Of a DNA stretch of 64,000 nucleotides, positions 26,074-38,279 are shown in pieces. The position numbers and the translations under genes are program-made. Under the pieces are notes generated by a model. That model was not told the DNA's origin and searched no databases. It was given only the letters and a program-made list of their open reading frames with translations. Every line of letters starts with the position of its first letter. Within the stretch, counting starts at the first letter, position 1. Origin of the DNA: Syngnathus acus (lineage: Eukaryota > Chordata > Actinopteri > Syngnathiformes > Syngnathidae); contig NC_051101.1 in NCBI RefSeq assembly GCF_901709675.1, forward strand, positions 6,902,501-6,966,500, written 5' to 3'.

Positions 26074-27829
26074 ACTATCCTGTCTGTCTAGTTGCGATAA
26101 ATGTAAACATGCATGCGCACAGGCACGCGCGTGCACACACACACACACACACACGCACACCTGGTAGACAGGCTTTGTGCTGTGCCTGAGTGTGCATATG
26201 TTGGCACGTGTTGAGCCAGCAGAGCGTCGAGTCACCTCTGACTAAATGAATACATTCTGTTCTTTACACTAACAACGCAATCCTCTGTTTTACTGCAGTT
26301 CATGAATATTGCAAGGGTGAATACTGATAATATTAGATAATATTGTAATATTCATGATGTTGGCCCGGCGTTTTTTTTTTACATCTTTGCTCATGTTCTA
26401 TTCATGCAAATGGAGATGGTGCAGATCTGTAAGTCATTTTCTGGAGCCAAGGTATTGCCAGCTCAGCATTGGGTCTCATCATATCAGCCTACTTCAGCAA
26501 AAAAAAAAAAAAAAAAAACGTAATCAGTACTCGGACAAAATCTGGAAAATGCATTTAGTGGTGATTCAGATGTACTGTGACGAAAATTGTAAAAATGTTA
26601 GATGGTACATTTTATACAACCTCTTTTTTTCTTCTTCCCACTTAGGGACAAAAGAATGCAATGAAATAAACTGTTGTTGCGTGGACTCTCATGCGGCGCG
26701 CGTAATGAGATGGCAGCCAATTACATGACCCCAATTTAAACAAACATTGAGACCCAAACCAGAATTGTTCACACAATATTTAATAGATCAGGATTTAATA
26801 GAAAACCACAACCATAAAGGTGTATATGCATATAAATATACATACATTAAATATTGCTCAGTAAACAGTAGATTTGTGTTGTCGTCTAAAAGTGATGACG
26901 TCAACAATCCCAGCCGACCACCTCAATCCCCGCAAACATTCTCATGAAAACAGGAATGCTCTCCTCTCAAGCAACCCTAAAAAGAAAGAAGTAATTCCAT
27001 AGCTCACATATTCTCTACTAATTTGTTCTCAGTCTTTGCACATTTTCAGCACTTAATGTAATTCCAAGCATATTTAATGCATTCAGAAACGAATCACTGA
27101 CATTGGGGTCTTTTAGTATGCAAGTTAAATGCTTTTAGAGTTAGAGGTTATCATGCCACTTTTGGCCTGATCTTAGCTACTACGTACAAATGTGCAATAG
27201 GACTGTCCTGTATATTTTGTGGTCAGAGATACTTTGACCATTTTTGGAATTTGGCTACTGCAGTTGTGGCGGTGACTGGTGTGCCTGAAGGCAGCCAAGC
27301 ATGAAAACAGCAAAATAAAGTACAGCCAGCACCAAACAAGGCTTAGTCATATGGTGGCAGGATCTTCCTCTCATGGGCCAACCCTATTCCAATGAAGTGC
27401 AACATTAAAGGTGTGTCTGACTGTGTTTAACTGAGTCAGAAAGGAAAGAAAGTGGAAGCAGACTCGAGAGAAGAAAAGCTATAATTATTTGTTCTGATGC
27501 CCCGAGTCGCTTTTTCATGTCTAGCACCTTCTGTTTCACACAGTCTCTTTCCGCTTTCGTGTTTCTTTCAACTCTTTAATGGTCTCTTTTTTTTTTTTTT
27601 CCATGTCCCCTTGTCCATCTTTTTGCATCAGTGATGCTTGTAGAGTGATTTTTCTGGGGGGGTCAGCTCTCCCACACTGTGCACATAATCAAGCCCTTTC
27701 TCCTTTTGAGTTGAACTGGTTGGGGGGGCTAAAGTGACTTCATGAGTGGATATCAGACGAGGCTGATTTCTCTCGTGTGCTGCGTCACCCCCTCATCCTC
27801 ACACTGTTCCATCCAGACCTATGCCAGAC

Positions 27830-27837
27830 GTCTAGAC
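27830..27837. promoter_or_regulatory. Palindromic Smad-binding element GTCTAGAC (2 of 4)
   Basis: A perfect GTCTAGAC with adjoining CAGAC half-sites at 27814 and 27825, in ldlrad4 intron 1. Flanking sequence differs from that of the other three sites, so they are not copies of one repeat. Confidence 0.4.
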
Positions 27838-28091
27838 CTAGCACACAACACCCCCAAGGGAGAGAACGAGGGGTGTGTGTGTTGTGCCATTACTGTTTTG
27901 CCTTTCATCACTTTTCTACCATTCCCTTTTACTTGAACTTGTCTAATCCTTTTTCATTTGTCCTCTTCATTTCCGCTCTCTTCCCATCTTCTATCTGTCT
28001 GTGCAATTGCGTGAGCGTGCATGCCAGCTAGGTCGCTGCCATGGTGCCCCAGCAGCTCCGGGCCTTGTTGATCACAGCACCATGCTGACGT

Positions 28092-28105
28092 GTTACCATA
28101 GTAAC
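28092..28105. promoter_or_regulatory. RFX X-box palindrome
   Basis: GTTACCATAGTAAC fits the RFX consensus GTNRCCNNRGYAAC at every defined position. It is directly preceded by 'gctgacgt' (CRE or MARE half-site) and set in a GC-richer island at 28030-28160 within ldlrad4 intron 1. It is a candidate enhancer. Binding is not shown. Confidence 0.45.
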
Positions 28106-29367
28106 AGCAGTGGCAGCAGACAGTGTGTGTGTGTGGTGGGCAGCAGGCTGTGAACTCAGCAGGCCTCTCTAGCTTAGCTGGATCTCTCAGGAGAACCAAG
28201 TTTAAGCAAAGAAAGCACCCTTTTATTTTTGGTGTCTGCCTCAGTTCACTTTTTGTATGTTTTATAGAGCAGGTTGGTCGAGAAGGAGTGAATTAGGTCA
28301 CGCGACTGGAACTTGCGTACCAATGTTGGCTACATTCATTTCTCAACAAGTGTGTGTGTGGGGGGGGGGGCAATGCATTCTACAGTGTGGCTTTGAAATA
28401 GAATGATAAACAAGAAACCATTAATGACTTGCATTTTGCTGTTTTGCAAGAGACAATCACCAGTCAGTGCAACAAGGGTTTCTGTTTTGTATTCCAGACT
28501 GGTCAAGCTTTGTGGTTTACTGATTTACCTGATTTACCATGTGTTATAATGATTCCTTAAACTGCTGTATTAGCTTTTGGGGCTTCTGTGTACTCTTTGG
28601 ATCTAATGGTGGGTCTTATTATCTGAAATTAGCAGGTGGCTAATGGTCCATTGTCGAGCTCTACTCTCGGCATACATCCACTGATTCACAAACAAAACTG
28701 TTATGATTCAGGGGAAAACACTCAAACCAAACCAGCCAGACTGCTTTCGAAAGTAAACTAAGGTCAAATGCAAGGTGCAAGCTCAGATGTTAAATTACGT
28801 GTTAAGAGGTCCCAACTGAATGCGCTTATTGTGTAAAGCTCTATAGACAGCTGTTATCCTAATTTCCTATTCAAGCCCAAACTGGTTGAGTTGGCCTTAA
28901 TTAGTCAGTCAGTTAGAAATGAGTGAACACAGAATATTTCATTTACATTAATTTCATTCTGAATCAATTTGCAGTCAGTTGTTTTGTTACTGTAGTCTCC
29001 AACCTGCAGTAAGTATGCAATAACTTAAATAATAATCAATCATCACATAGGAGAATATCACAATATTACATCAGTAGTGTTGAATTTAATTAATTTTGAC
29101 ATTCTATGTGGATGTGACTGTGGTGTCAGAAAATAGGCAAAAATGTTGACCATTGTTTTCGAAAGTAAAAGCAGATGTTTGCAAATGGTTTATTTTGATA
29201 CAACACAAAGATAATCTGCTTTCACGGAGGATGACAAATGTGGATAGGTTTATTGCTAAGAGGCTAGAAATCCAATCATTTTAACATAGCCAACATCTGT
29301 AATGAATTACCAAAATAATAGCTTCATTTGATGATCAATTCGTTCTTTTATGTTATATCAATTAATC

Positions 29368-29565
29368 CAGGGATCTTCAATCCTGGTCCTTGGTGGTTGA
29401 TTTTCTGGATGTCTCCCTGCTGCAATGCACTCGATTCAAATAATCAGATCATCAGCAAGATTTGTAGAAGGTGCATAACGATCGTGATTATTTGAATGGG
29501 GTGTGTTGCAGTAGGGTGACATAAAAAAAAAAACATCCAGGGAACTGCAACTAAAGACGTCTGAA
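29368..29565. mobile_element. MITE-like palindromic element
   Basis: The arms form an imperfect hairpin. 'attcaaataatca' at 29434-29446 pairs perfectly with 'tgattatttgaat' at 29485-29497, and outer arms 'ttctggatgt' and 'acatccaggga' also pair. The sequence resembles a common fish non-autonomous DNA transposon (hAT-type). No coding capacity. Confidence 0.6.
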
Positions 29566-31408
29566 TTAATCATTGACCTGCATTCAGAACATTCCATCCC
29601 TCGATCGCAACTTTCGACACTGTTCACCCTCTTTAGCCAAGTTAGCATGCAGGTTTGTATCAATATCGCTGCATTAAGTTCGTGTTGACTCATATTTCTC
29701 AACAAGAGCCATTAAGTTGTAACTTCTTTAGTTTGTCATGGCTTGTATTTTAATTGTAGTAATGTTCACATTTCCGTATTGCTGTTGCATTTTAACCAAT
29801 TAATTGAACATTGGCGGATGTTCGTTAACTTTCTCTAAAAGGTTACTCTCACATTTTTTTATTTGACCGTAGCCTTTTGTGTCAGAGCAGGAGAAAAAAT
29901 ATTTAAGAAGGCAGCCTTGCAATGCAACATTTTCAGACTGCTAGAAGAATACGGGTACTTCAGACGCCAGACTGATATTGTTTTGACAAGCGGATTGCTG
30001 TTGTAATAACATCTGACTTCTGCTGGTAACGCAGACTGCCAGCAGAACACAATGTTCGCTTGGCCACTGTCGGAATAAGTGCTGTACTCTGTGTTCTGGA
30101 GCTTCTGAACTCAGTGTATGCCTTGGTTTTAGACTTGATAGCTTTTCCCCTTTTTTGCCTCTTTTTATTCTTATTCTCTCATCTTCCTTCCTCTTCTTGA
30201 CTCCTCCTCTAGCTTCCTGCCTTGTAAATGTTTTGAGATGAGACTTCCAACTGCTGTCGCAACTGTTTTGTTTTTCTCGGGGATTTTTTTCTGTTATATT
30301 TGACTTTTCGAGTTTTGATACATTTTCAACATCAGTAGAAGGCATGAGGCTCACAGAAAGAAGGCCTTGCAAGACACACCCTCGTACTGGTAGCACCTCA
30401 CCTCACAAGTCTATGATGTCACGTCACGAAGCGTGCACACATGTATGTAGATATTGATGTGTTTGAAAACACAATTGAATACACAATTTCTTCACCAATT
30501 AGTACTTACTTTACTTAAACTATTACTCACTTTTGGCTTTTTTGCTATGATGGATAAGCTTCGTTGAGCAATGTTACACTCTTCAGAAAATTGTGTAAAG
30601 TTAAGCATGCCATGGTTTATCATTATTAGTGTGGAAATCTAGTCTCATCAGTGTCTTCACTCCAATTAATTCATAAATAGAAACATTGTGCATTTATAAA
30701 TCAAATTCAAATAATGTATGAGTACTCCAAAACATTCAGTATGTATATTTTTGATTTTTATTAATTGCTCACATTGGTCTCCTACGAGGGAAATAGATTG
30801 GGCATATTCACTGTCATAAGTTGGAAAGGATTCTTCTGATTGCCTCTCAAAGTTGCCCAACACGTTCAAGGATGGAGCGTTTGCCTTCTGCTTCCCCCTG
30901 CTGGTAGGCGGGCGTTAAAACAGGCAGCCAGAATTGTAGTAACCCTCAATTTTGCCCTCACTGAAGAAAAATTGATGAATTGATTCCCTGACATTCACAT
31001 ATAGCTAAGTAAGCATTCCTTTTACTCTTCTGTTTACAAGCTATAACAACATCCTACATAAATTACCCCCAAAACCGGTGCTAAATTCGATCAAGTCAAT
31101 GTTTTTGCAAAATAACAGTAAAGTCTAAAAAGATAATAATCATAAAATATAGCTGAGAGACAGGAGAATTGTTTTGTCTGTCTGTTGGACTGTAAAATCT
31201 AATGGAAATTGCACCCCAGATGGCCTTTTGCAAAAATATTATACTAAAACATAACTTGGTTAACTTGACGATATTTTACTAAAACTTAACTTCATTAGCT
31301 TTATTGTCTTGATGTACTTTTCACAATTGTTTTTGGATCCACGGGACACAGTTTGTAATGCTGCTTTCTTTTTTTCCCCCCCTTCTTCTTCCTTGTTTGT
31401 GTGTGCAG

Positions 31409-31557
31409 CTGAACTGGAGTTTGTTCAGATCATCATCATCATCGTGGTGATGACCGTCATGGTGGTGGTGATCATCTGCCTGCTCAACCATTACAAGCTC
31501 TCCACCTTCATAACAAGGCAGAGCCAGGCCCGTCGGCATGACCATTCCCTGCAGCAG
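31409..31557 (+). CDS. ldlrad4: LDLRAD4, coding exon 2 (transmembrane exon)
   Basis: Residues 32-81. The acceptor is 'gtgtgcag' at 31401-31408 and the donor 'gtcagt' at 31558. The exon starts ELEFVQ, as in both LDLRAD4 and PMEPA1, then gives a very hydrophobic segment (about residues 37-57, mostly I and V) and a basic stop-transfer region with HYKLST and QARR. The cytoplasmic part appears two residues shorter after KLST than I recall for mammalian LDLRAD4. Confidence 0.93.
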
Positions 31558-32620
31558 GTCAGTATCACAGGAGGTGACTGGCAGCCATAATATGCTAAAG
31601 CAAACACAAAGGTTGATTGCTGGGTTGTTGTGACTCTTTTATTCTTCCGTGTTCCCGGCCTGCTCGACATGCTTGTCAGTGAGAGTGAGCACTTCCTTGG
31701 CCTCTTTCATCATTATTGTGACGGGTTTTCTTAAAATCGGTTGCGAGTCAAACAAAGCTTGTCAGTTTATCTGTAATATGGTCTTGAGTCAAATGAATCT
31801 TTTGTGACAGAAACAGCTTTGCTGCCATTAAGTGTGAGGTAAAACTGCTGAATTGGTTCCCTCGGAGCCTTGATGTTTAATTTACCACATCACCGTCTAG
31901 ACTGTGGCGCCTCCAACGCCTTTCTGAAATGTCAACACAGTGGGACAGACTTACACAAATAACATACAAAACTGACAAGACAATAAAAAAAAATCGGTTA
32001 GGCCTATTTTGGACAAATATTTGCCATTTTGTATGGTTTTATATTTTGAAATAGTAATTCAATTAATTGTATCACTGATGGTAATGGTAAGAAAATGGTG
32101 AAAATACAACATTATGAACCATTTGAAAGGCTCCAGGTACCTTCGAAAATAGAAAAATGTCGAGCATTTCAGATGACTGAATGATTTGTGGCTTAACTGT
32201 TGTACGAGTTATAATGCGCCTTGTGTGAATTGTCGTCATGGCCATGAGGAGTCATACTTAAATGACTGACCTGTTGGCCTGCCGCTTTTATCATTGCCAA
32301 ACACTATAACATAGCTCTGCTAGAAGATATATTTTTTTTTCAACTCTCCTGCCCTGCTTTTGTTCCTTCTTATCAAAACACAAGTTGTTTAAAAAAGAAG
32401 AAATTCTAAATGTTCAAGATCAGAACCCTACACCATGGAAGCTCATAGCATAGAATTGAGCAGCACCGAGCCTTTTGTTTCCTTACAGACAAAAACGACC
32501 ATGCAGTCTTTCCCTGCTGGTTTACTTATTGATATCCTGAGTCTGCGGAAATAATAATACTCTGTTTTTCTGAACACCGTCATTACAATAGGTGCTTTTT
32601 CTCTGGTTGTTTTTGCATAG
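31558..32620 (+). other. ldlrad4: ldlrad4 intron 2
   Basis: About 1.1 kb, phase 0. It contains the third GTCTAGAC palindrome at 31895-31902. No other feature seen. Confidence 0.8.
31895..31902. promoter_or_regulatory. Palindromic Smad-binding element GTCTAGAC (3 of 4)
   Basis: A perfect 8-bp palindrome followed by 'tgtggcgcctcc', a GC-rich element adjacent to the Smad-type site, in ldlrad4 intron 2. Confidence 0.4.
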
Positions 32621-32671
32621 GATGGTTGCCTGTGGCCTTCAGACAGCAACTCGCGACAAGGAGCCTCCGAG
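32621..32671 (+). CDS. ldlrad4: LDLRAD4, coding exon 3 (51-bp microexon)
   Basis: Seventeen codons, DGCLWPSD...GASE, residues 82-98. The acceptor is 'tttgcatag' and the donor 'gtaaca'. The GCLWPSDS core is a family signature. The exon is in frame (51 nt), so skipping it would keep the reading frame. Confidence 0.92.
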
Positions 32672-33914
32672 GTAACACATTGCGACACTGCACTTTCCTT
32701 GCACCTAGACTACCAGGCTGTGTGTGGAGGCACACAAAGCCTTGAACTTGAACAACCGAACACAAAACAAATTGACTGAACTGGTATTTTTCCCAGCAAG
32801 CGCAAACAACAACATACCAAGATATAAATATACTCGTTGCCATTGTCAACAGTGGGGATAGGGATAATAACAAAATGTGCAGGGTTTGTTTGTTTCCATT
32901 AAGGAGTCATTGCAAAGTTTTAGATTTGATACATTTCTGCTGCACAGTTGCCATTGGATTTCAAATTTTAGCACGGGATATATTGTATTTCATAAGTTCT
33001 TTAGTTCGGTGTTTTGTGACAGCATGCTGTCGTCACTTATCTTCCCTCACTGGAGTCTTGTTGTTAAGCGATATCAATCAAAAGTCCAAAGTTCTGACAT
33101 GCTTCAATGAATGGAACCACAGTGATATCCGATACGTGTTATAAAAAGTCAACATAAACACAGTAACCAAAACAAAGTAGCTTGCTGATTTTGCTGTCCT
33201 TAAATAGGGTTCTTGTTCCATTAATAAAATTGGGACTCGCTTGAAGGATTTCATCATAGGAAAACATCTTTATTTCGTCATTTCTACGATGAGTAGTTTG
33301 AGAAACTTTGATTTTAATACAACATGTAAAAAGGACTAATCAAGACTGTTGTATTGAATGGCGCCACCCCGTTGTTGCCATGATAGAATACGCAAATGTA
33401 TCGGCATCCCCAACGTGGTTGCTTGTCAATGTTTACTCACCAAGGAATGCTTTATAAGTAGCGCCAGATACAACTGTGGCACTGCTTTCCAAATCACATC
33501 AAGTCTGGCATGTCCTCAATGACAAACAAATGCCAATATAGTGAGTGTGACCGTTGATCTGTTTGCTTCATGTTGTCCCTGCCAGATGGAGCCGCTTCCA
33601 AACGGCAATTGGGAGGAGACATACTGGAAATATCACAAACAGCCCCAGAGGTGTTCAAACACATGATTATGACACCCTTTATTGACTCGTTGCAAAGAGA
33701 AGCCACGCTGCGGTGAACTTCCACCAACTTTGGCTAGCTTTCGTCGACGCCAATGCATTTGGGTCGGTTGCCGTTACTGGCACGAGAAAGCCATTTGTGT
33801 CAACAAATATTCAACAAGGGGAGAATCTTAATGGTTTTGGTGTTGAGCGCCAAAGGCCATAGAGTGGCGCGTGTGTGTTTGGTGCGTCATTAATCAGCAG
33901 CACCTCCCCTGACA

Positions 33915-34017
33915 CTGTCTAGACAGCCGTCTGAGAGCTGCCCCGCTCCGCTGCGCTCTGCTCCCTCTATCAGCTCCACCCCCCCACCCCGTCTATCAAT
34001 CTGTCTAGTCTGCGTCT
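33915..34017. promoter_or_regulatory. Smad-binding element 4 of 4 with GTCT cluster
   Basis: A 12-bp perfect palindrome CTGTCTAGACAG (33915-33926) contains GTCTAGAC. Further GTCT half-sites lie at 33929, 33991, 34003, 34008 and 34014, along with GC-rich 'gctgccccgctccgctgcg'. This is the densest Smad-type cluster seen in the gene. The function is inference. Confidence 0.45.
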
Positions 34018-35246
34018 ATACCATTTGCTATTTTTTTTGCTCTATATTCCATGTCTTATTTCCCTTCTTTGTCTCGCACCTTTGTTTCGGCTTGCTTTCC
34101 ATTTGCGGCTTCCATGTCTCAATTTTTTTTTAATTATTATTATTGTACTTCCATTGTGAGTCTTTCTCATATTGCGTATAATTTCATCCTTTGCTATGCT
34201 CCTCATCCCCCTCCTTCACCGCCTTATTATTTTCCAGTCAGCCATCTAGACTACCTGTCTGTGGGGGTGTATGAGACAAATTGCTTAATTGAAATGGTTT
34301 CCATTTGAACGCAGCTCAAACAAAGTCGATGTTTTAAATGGGTGAGAAATGATAAGGGAGGCTAAATGAGGTGGAATTATTGCTTTTGTATTTGTTCAGG
34401 GGTATAATTGTGCCTTTTGCAAGTGATACTTGCTCTACTTGCAGCTCGATCAGTTAATTCAATGAAATGTTTCATGCTGTTCATTTTTGGTAAAAGGGGC
34501 GCAAATATTGTTAGCATCACCCAGGGTAGTTAGTAGTAAGGTGGGGCAAATATTCCATTTTATTGATGAATTTGTTTGGAAGTTATTTTTTTAGGGGCTA
34601 TTATAGTTCAAACTGCGTCCCCCACCAATGTGCATTACTTACATTAACAGTCCGAGTATTGGTCCTTCGTATTGTCGGCAACTACTACCTTAGTATTGCT
34701 CTCCAATGAACTCCAATGCAGTTTGCAGCTTTCATTTTTGTTGAAAAAGTACAAATGCAGTCTTCTTCTCCCTTCCATTTGAGTTTCTTGTAAATTCACT
34801 CTTCCCAGCAGTACCATTTTGCGCTAAGCTTTTGTGTTGCCTCCGATTTCCTCTGACAAGATTTGAACGCTTGTTTGCCATTTAGCAGGATTGCTTCAAC
34901 TACACAACCGAGTTCCATAACATTCTGGCGCATGATGTGCCCATGAAATCCTTGTGCAAATTGACATGCAAATGCTGATTGAGAATGGCTGAAATCCTTT
35001 TCCAAGAACGTGCTGGTCTCTAATCGTCTGCAGTCTGCAGAGTGCTATTGCGCTTTAATTTCAGGATGTTTTCCTCAGGAAGAAAATTGGTATTTGTTTT
35101 ATTTGAGTTCGAGGCCTTTCTCGAGATAGCAGACAAGCTGAAAATGTTTCTTTTAAGTCATTATTAAACCATTTGTTTTATTAGACTTGCCGTTTAAATT
35201 CTTAGACAAACCAAAATGTTCCCACACACGTAATTGCGCTGAGGCC

Positions 35247-35248
<2 letters not shown>

Positions 35249-35310
<62 letters not shown>
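35249..35310. repeat. (AC)n microsatellite
   Basis: An uninterrupted AC dinucleotide run of about 62 bp in ldlrad4 intron 3. Confidence 0.98.
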
Positions 35311-35314
<4 letters not shown>

Positions 35315-35594
35315 TTCTACACTTTTATTATGATTCTATTTTATTCCTCTCGCTTTTTGGGCGTGTTACTGCTACGTTTTCGACATCATTCAGCCTCTCA
35401 GCCTTCACACGCAATTTCTTCAGGAATTGCATTCTCTAGTTAGCCAATGCGCAGCAAATTGGTTAGAGCAAGGAATCTTTCACTTGAAAGCTGTACTTGA
35501 TGAAAGGAGTCATTTCAACACAAATGCCACTGACTGACCCTTTCAACTGTTGCATATTTTAGATTTGACTAAAGCAGCCATTTCTGTCTGTTAG

Positions 35595-36140
35595 GTGTTA
35601 TATGCCCCCCAGGCCAGGGATCGCTTCACCGCTCCCGCCTTCATGCACAGAGACCGCTTTAGCCGCTTTCAGCCCACCTATCCGTACCTGCAACACCAGA
35701 TTGACCTGCCGCCCACCATCTCGCTGTCAGACGGCGAGGAGCCGCCCCCGTACCAGGGACCCTGCACCCTGCAACTCCGCGACCCCGAGCAGCAGATGGA
35801 GCTCAATCGGGAATCGGTGAGGGCGCCGCCTAACAGGACCATCTACGACAGCGACTTGATCGACGTGGGAGGCGGCGGAGGGCCCAGCGGCCCCAGGCCA
35901 CCGAGCAGTAACTCGGGCATCAGCGTGGCCAACTCCAGTCTCCACGGGCGCATGGAAGCCCCCCCGCCCGCGTACAGCGAAGTGATCAGCTCCACATTCT
36001 TTCTTCACCAGCTAAGCAATAACCAAAGGGTGGGGGAATGCGGGGAGCCGGGAAGCAGGATGATCCGGCCGCAGGGCCAATCAGAAAGCACAATAGAACC
36101 TTCCAAGACGAAGGACGGCCAACCGGAGGACCTGGTGTGA
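35595..36140 (+). CDS. ldlrad4: LDLRAD4, coding exon 4 (cytoplasmic tail) and stop
   Basis: Residues 99-279, with acceptor 'tctgttag' and stop TGA at 36138-36140. The tail carries two PY motifs for WW domains of NEDD4-family E3 ligases (PPPY at 148-151, PPAY at 222-225). Between them is the Smad-interaction motif PPNR (176-179). The segments [18 protein letters not shown] and [12 protein letters not shown] are strongly conserved. RDRFTAP and the C-terminus ending [11 protein letters not shown] favour LDLRAD4 over PMEPA1. A Gly-rich stretch at 190-194 and the insert around residues 236-258 look lineage-specific. The second half of the exon is much more GC-rich than the surrounding DNA. Confidence 0.95.
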   Translation: MLYAPQARDRFTAPAFMHRDRFSRFQPTYPYLQHQIDLPPTISLSDGEEPPPYQGPCTLQLRDPEQQMELNRESVRAPPNRTIYDSDLIDVGGGGGPSGPRPPSSNSGISVANSSLHGRMEAPPPAYSEVISSTFFLHQLSNNQRVGECGEPGSRMIRPQGQSESTIEPSKTKDGQPEDLV

Positions 36141-38255
36141 GCGGGACCACCCAAAGACCTTGGTCTCTCACTCTCGCGCCTTTGTCCCGGCTCCTGTGCA
36201 CAACAAACAGCAATTATAGCTTCTACAAATCAAGGAAAGAGAGAGAGTCCTTTTTTTCCGCCCGCTCTTTCTGCTCTTACCAACCAGTCGGCAATCACTG
36301 CTGGGGCAGAATTATGCTGTGCATGGAGTCTTGTCTTCAACAAGAAAGGTTGGAGGACACAAATGGAAACCTTATCTGGAGGAATGGAGGAGGATAGCTT
36401 CTTTTTTTTTTTTTTATTGTTATTATTATTTTTTTGTACACTTTTTTTGGACCGGGATCTGTGCACAAAGCCAGGACGGAGAATCAAAGGACCTAAATAA
36501 AACAAGTGACTCACACACACACACACACAAATATCTTAGTGCCAAGGTTCACGAGGAAACAAACTACGGGGAGAGGAAAGAGACAGACTTTTGAAAAAAA
36601 AAAAAAATCGAAGTTATCTAAAAGTTGCACTATCTTTTTGTTGTTAAAGAGGGAAAGTATATGTTTAATTTCGTTTTCTGTCTTACAAATGGACCGAATG
36701 ACTGAACTTTAGCTCCAAAGGTGTTTGGCGAGCAAAAACCAAGTATTATAAGCTTATATCCTTTTTTTTTTTTTTTTTTTAAAGCCTATCACATCTGGGC
36801 CTGCTTTCACCACAGGCACATTGAGACTCCTGCCATGCTTCATTCAGCTAGTGAGGGCAGAACACGCGAATGTTCCTGGGCAGCTGGGTGGACAAACTCT
36901 CCAAGACCTCACAACATGCTGTGCGACATTTTCTTCTTGAATTCCAAGTTAAGATTCAAACCATCCAATTGTACACCCAACTCCTCAAAAACTTCAATTT
37001 CTATAATGATAATGACTCAGTCACTGAAAAACGACGTATATTAATGTTCGCTATAGTGACCTGTACCTGCACCAAAATGACAGAACCTTTATTTTCTCCA
37101 TCAAACTTAATACAAAAAGCCTCCTTTTTAACTGTCCACCCAGCTGTCTGCTCATAGCAGTGTGCCGTCTCCCGTTTCCTGTATCATGCCCCCCCCTCCC
37201 CCCTAACAGTGCATTTTGAGTGAAGTCTGCCATGGTGGTAAAGAAAAATCGTCATTATCATATCGCTACAATCAAAGCAAGACGACACACGTAGCGAGGA
37301 TTGCTGTGGACGGCAAGATTTTGTGCAAACAGTCCAAGGGCTACAGGAGGCCTCCTTTTCTGAAAGGGAGACCAAACTATTTGAAAATCTAGCCTTTCTC
37401 TCTGTTCATTGTTGCCTTCTCTACTCTTGTGCTTTCTCTTTTCTTGAGCTTGTTTTCATTGGGAACATTCAGTGTGCCCTCCCTACTCCTTCCTCTCCAC
37501 CGCATTTTTTTTGAGGTCATTTACCAAACACTCATCTTTTTCTTCGATCCATGTGGAGAAAATAACGCTGAGTCCGCCAATCCCCTTTAAAGTGGAGACT
37601 GGATTTGCTTGAGCACCGGGCTCGTCCTGCTTCCTGCTGGCTGCATTTTGTGTGCGTGCGTGCGAGAGACCTTTTAACAACACACACACACACCAAAAAA
37701 AAGCACAGCACTTAATGTGACTGTTGAAGCAAAATGTGTATGTGCCTGTGTGTTTTGGCTGCTTTACTTTAAGTTTTGACATTCAAGGACATTTGGCACA
37801 TTGGCGCAGAATTAATGAAGCCTTCATTAGAATTCAAAGTCCCACTTTAAAAAGCCAGAGGTGAATGATGGGAGAGAATAGAGGTCAATTACAACAACAA
37901 CAAAAAACACATTCAACACATATTCAAAGTTATCGGCACGGCGGCCTTAATGAACTGAAAGTTAAGTTATGCTCGTCAGTTTGAATGAAGAAGGCCTTTT
38001 CGTTCTGTGTGCGTGTTACATTGCTGCTGCTATTGCTGCTACTGCTTTTTATTTTTTTTTTTGCTACTGCTGCTTGTCGAGCCCCTCCCATGCCCATCTT
38101 TTCCCTCAAATAATCAAAACATAAGAGGTCTGAACCTCTGCAGTCAAACGTTTCCACATTGGGACCAAATTGGCTTCATGCGAGAGGAAAGAAATAGCAT
38201 CTATCGTTTTCTTCATTCTTCACATGATTGTCCCAAAATGTATGGGCCTTTGATT

Positions 38256-38279
38256 GGGGGGGGGGGGGGGGGGGGGGGG
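38256..38279 (+). repeat. Poly(G), 24 bases
   Basis: Uninterrupted G homopolymer in the sense strand of the ldlrad4 3' UTR. It has G-quadruplex potential and is complementary to the C run at 40367-40390. Confidence 0.9.

Larger units (their letters stand above)
16438..31408 (+). other. ldlrad4: ldlrad4 intron 1 (about 15 kb)
   Basis: GT-AG intron of phase 1. It holds a LINE relic (20235-20570), two related MITE-like elements (25597-25740 and 29368-29565), poly(A) runs at 18725-18748 and 26500-26518, a CA microsatellite at 26133-26158, an RFX X-box (28092-28105), and two GTCTAGAC palindromes (26066, 27830). Three CAGAC motifs cluster at 17249-17265. No other coding exon was recognised. Confidence 0.6.
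32672..35594 (+). other. ldlrad4: ldlrad4 intron 3
   Basis: About 2.9 kb, phase 0. It contains the fourth GTCTAGAC palindrome with a GTCT cluster (33915-34017), a T-rich stretch near 34030, and a 62-bp AC microsatellite (35249-35310) about 285 bp upstream of the exon 4 acceptor. Confidence 0.8.

Noticed and set aside
34245-34252. A fifth Smad palindrome
   Set aside because: Reads ATCTAGAC, one base off the GTCTAGAC palindrome; not counted.
16344-36140. Assignment of the gene as pmepa1
   Set aside because: The first exon is PMEPA1-like, but exon 4 (RDRFTAP, C-terminal KDGQPEDLV type) and neighbours fam210a, mc5r and mc2r fit the LDLRAD4 locus.
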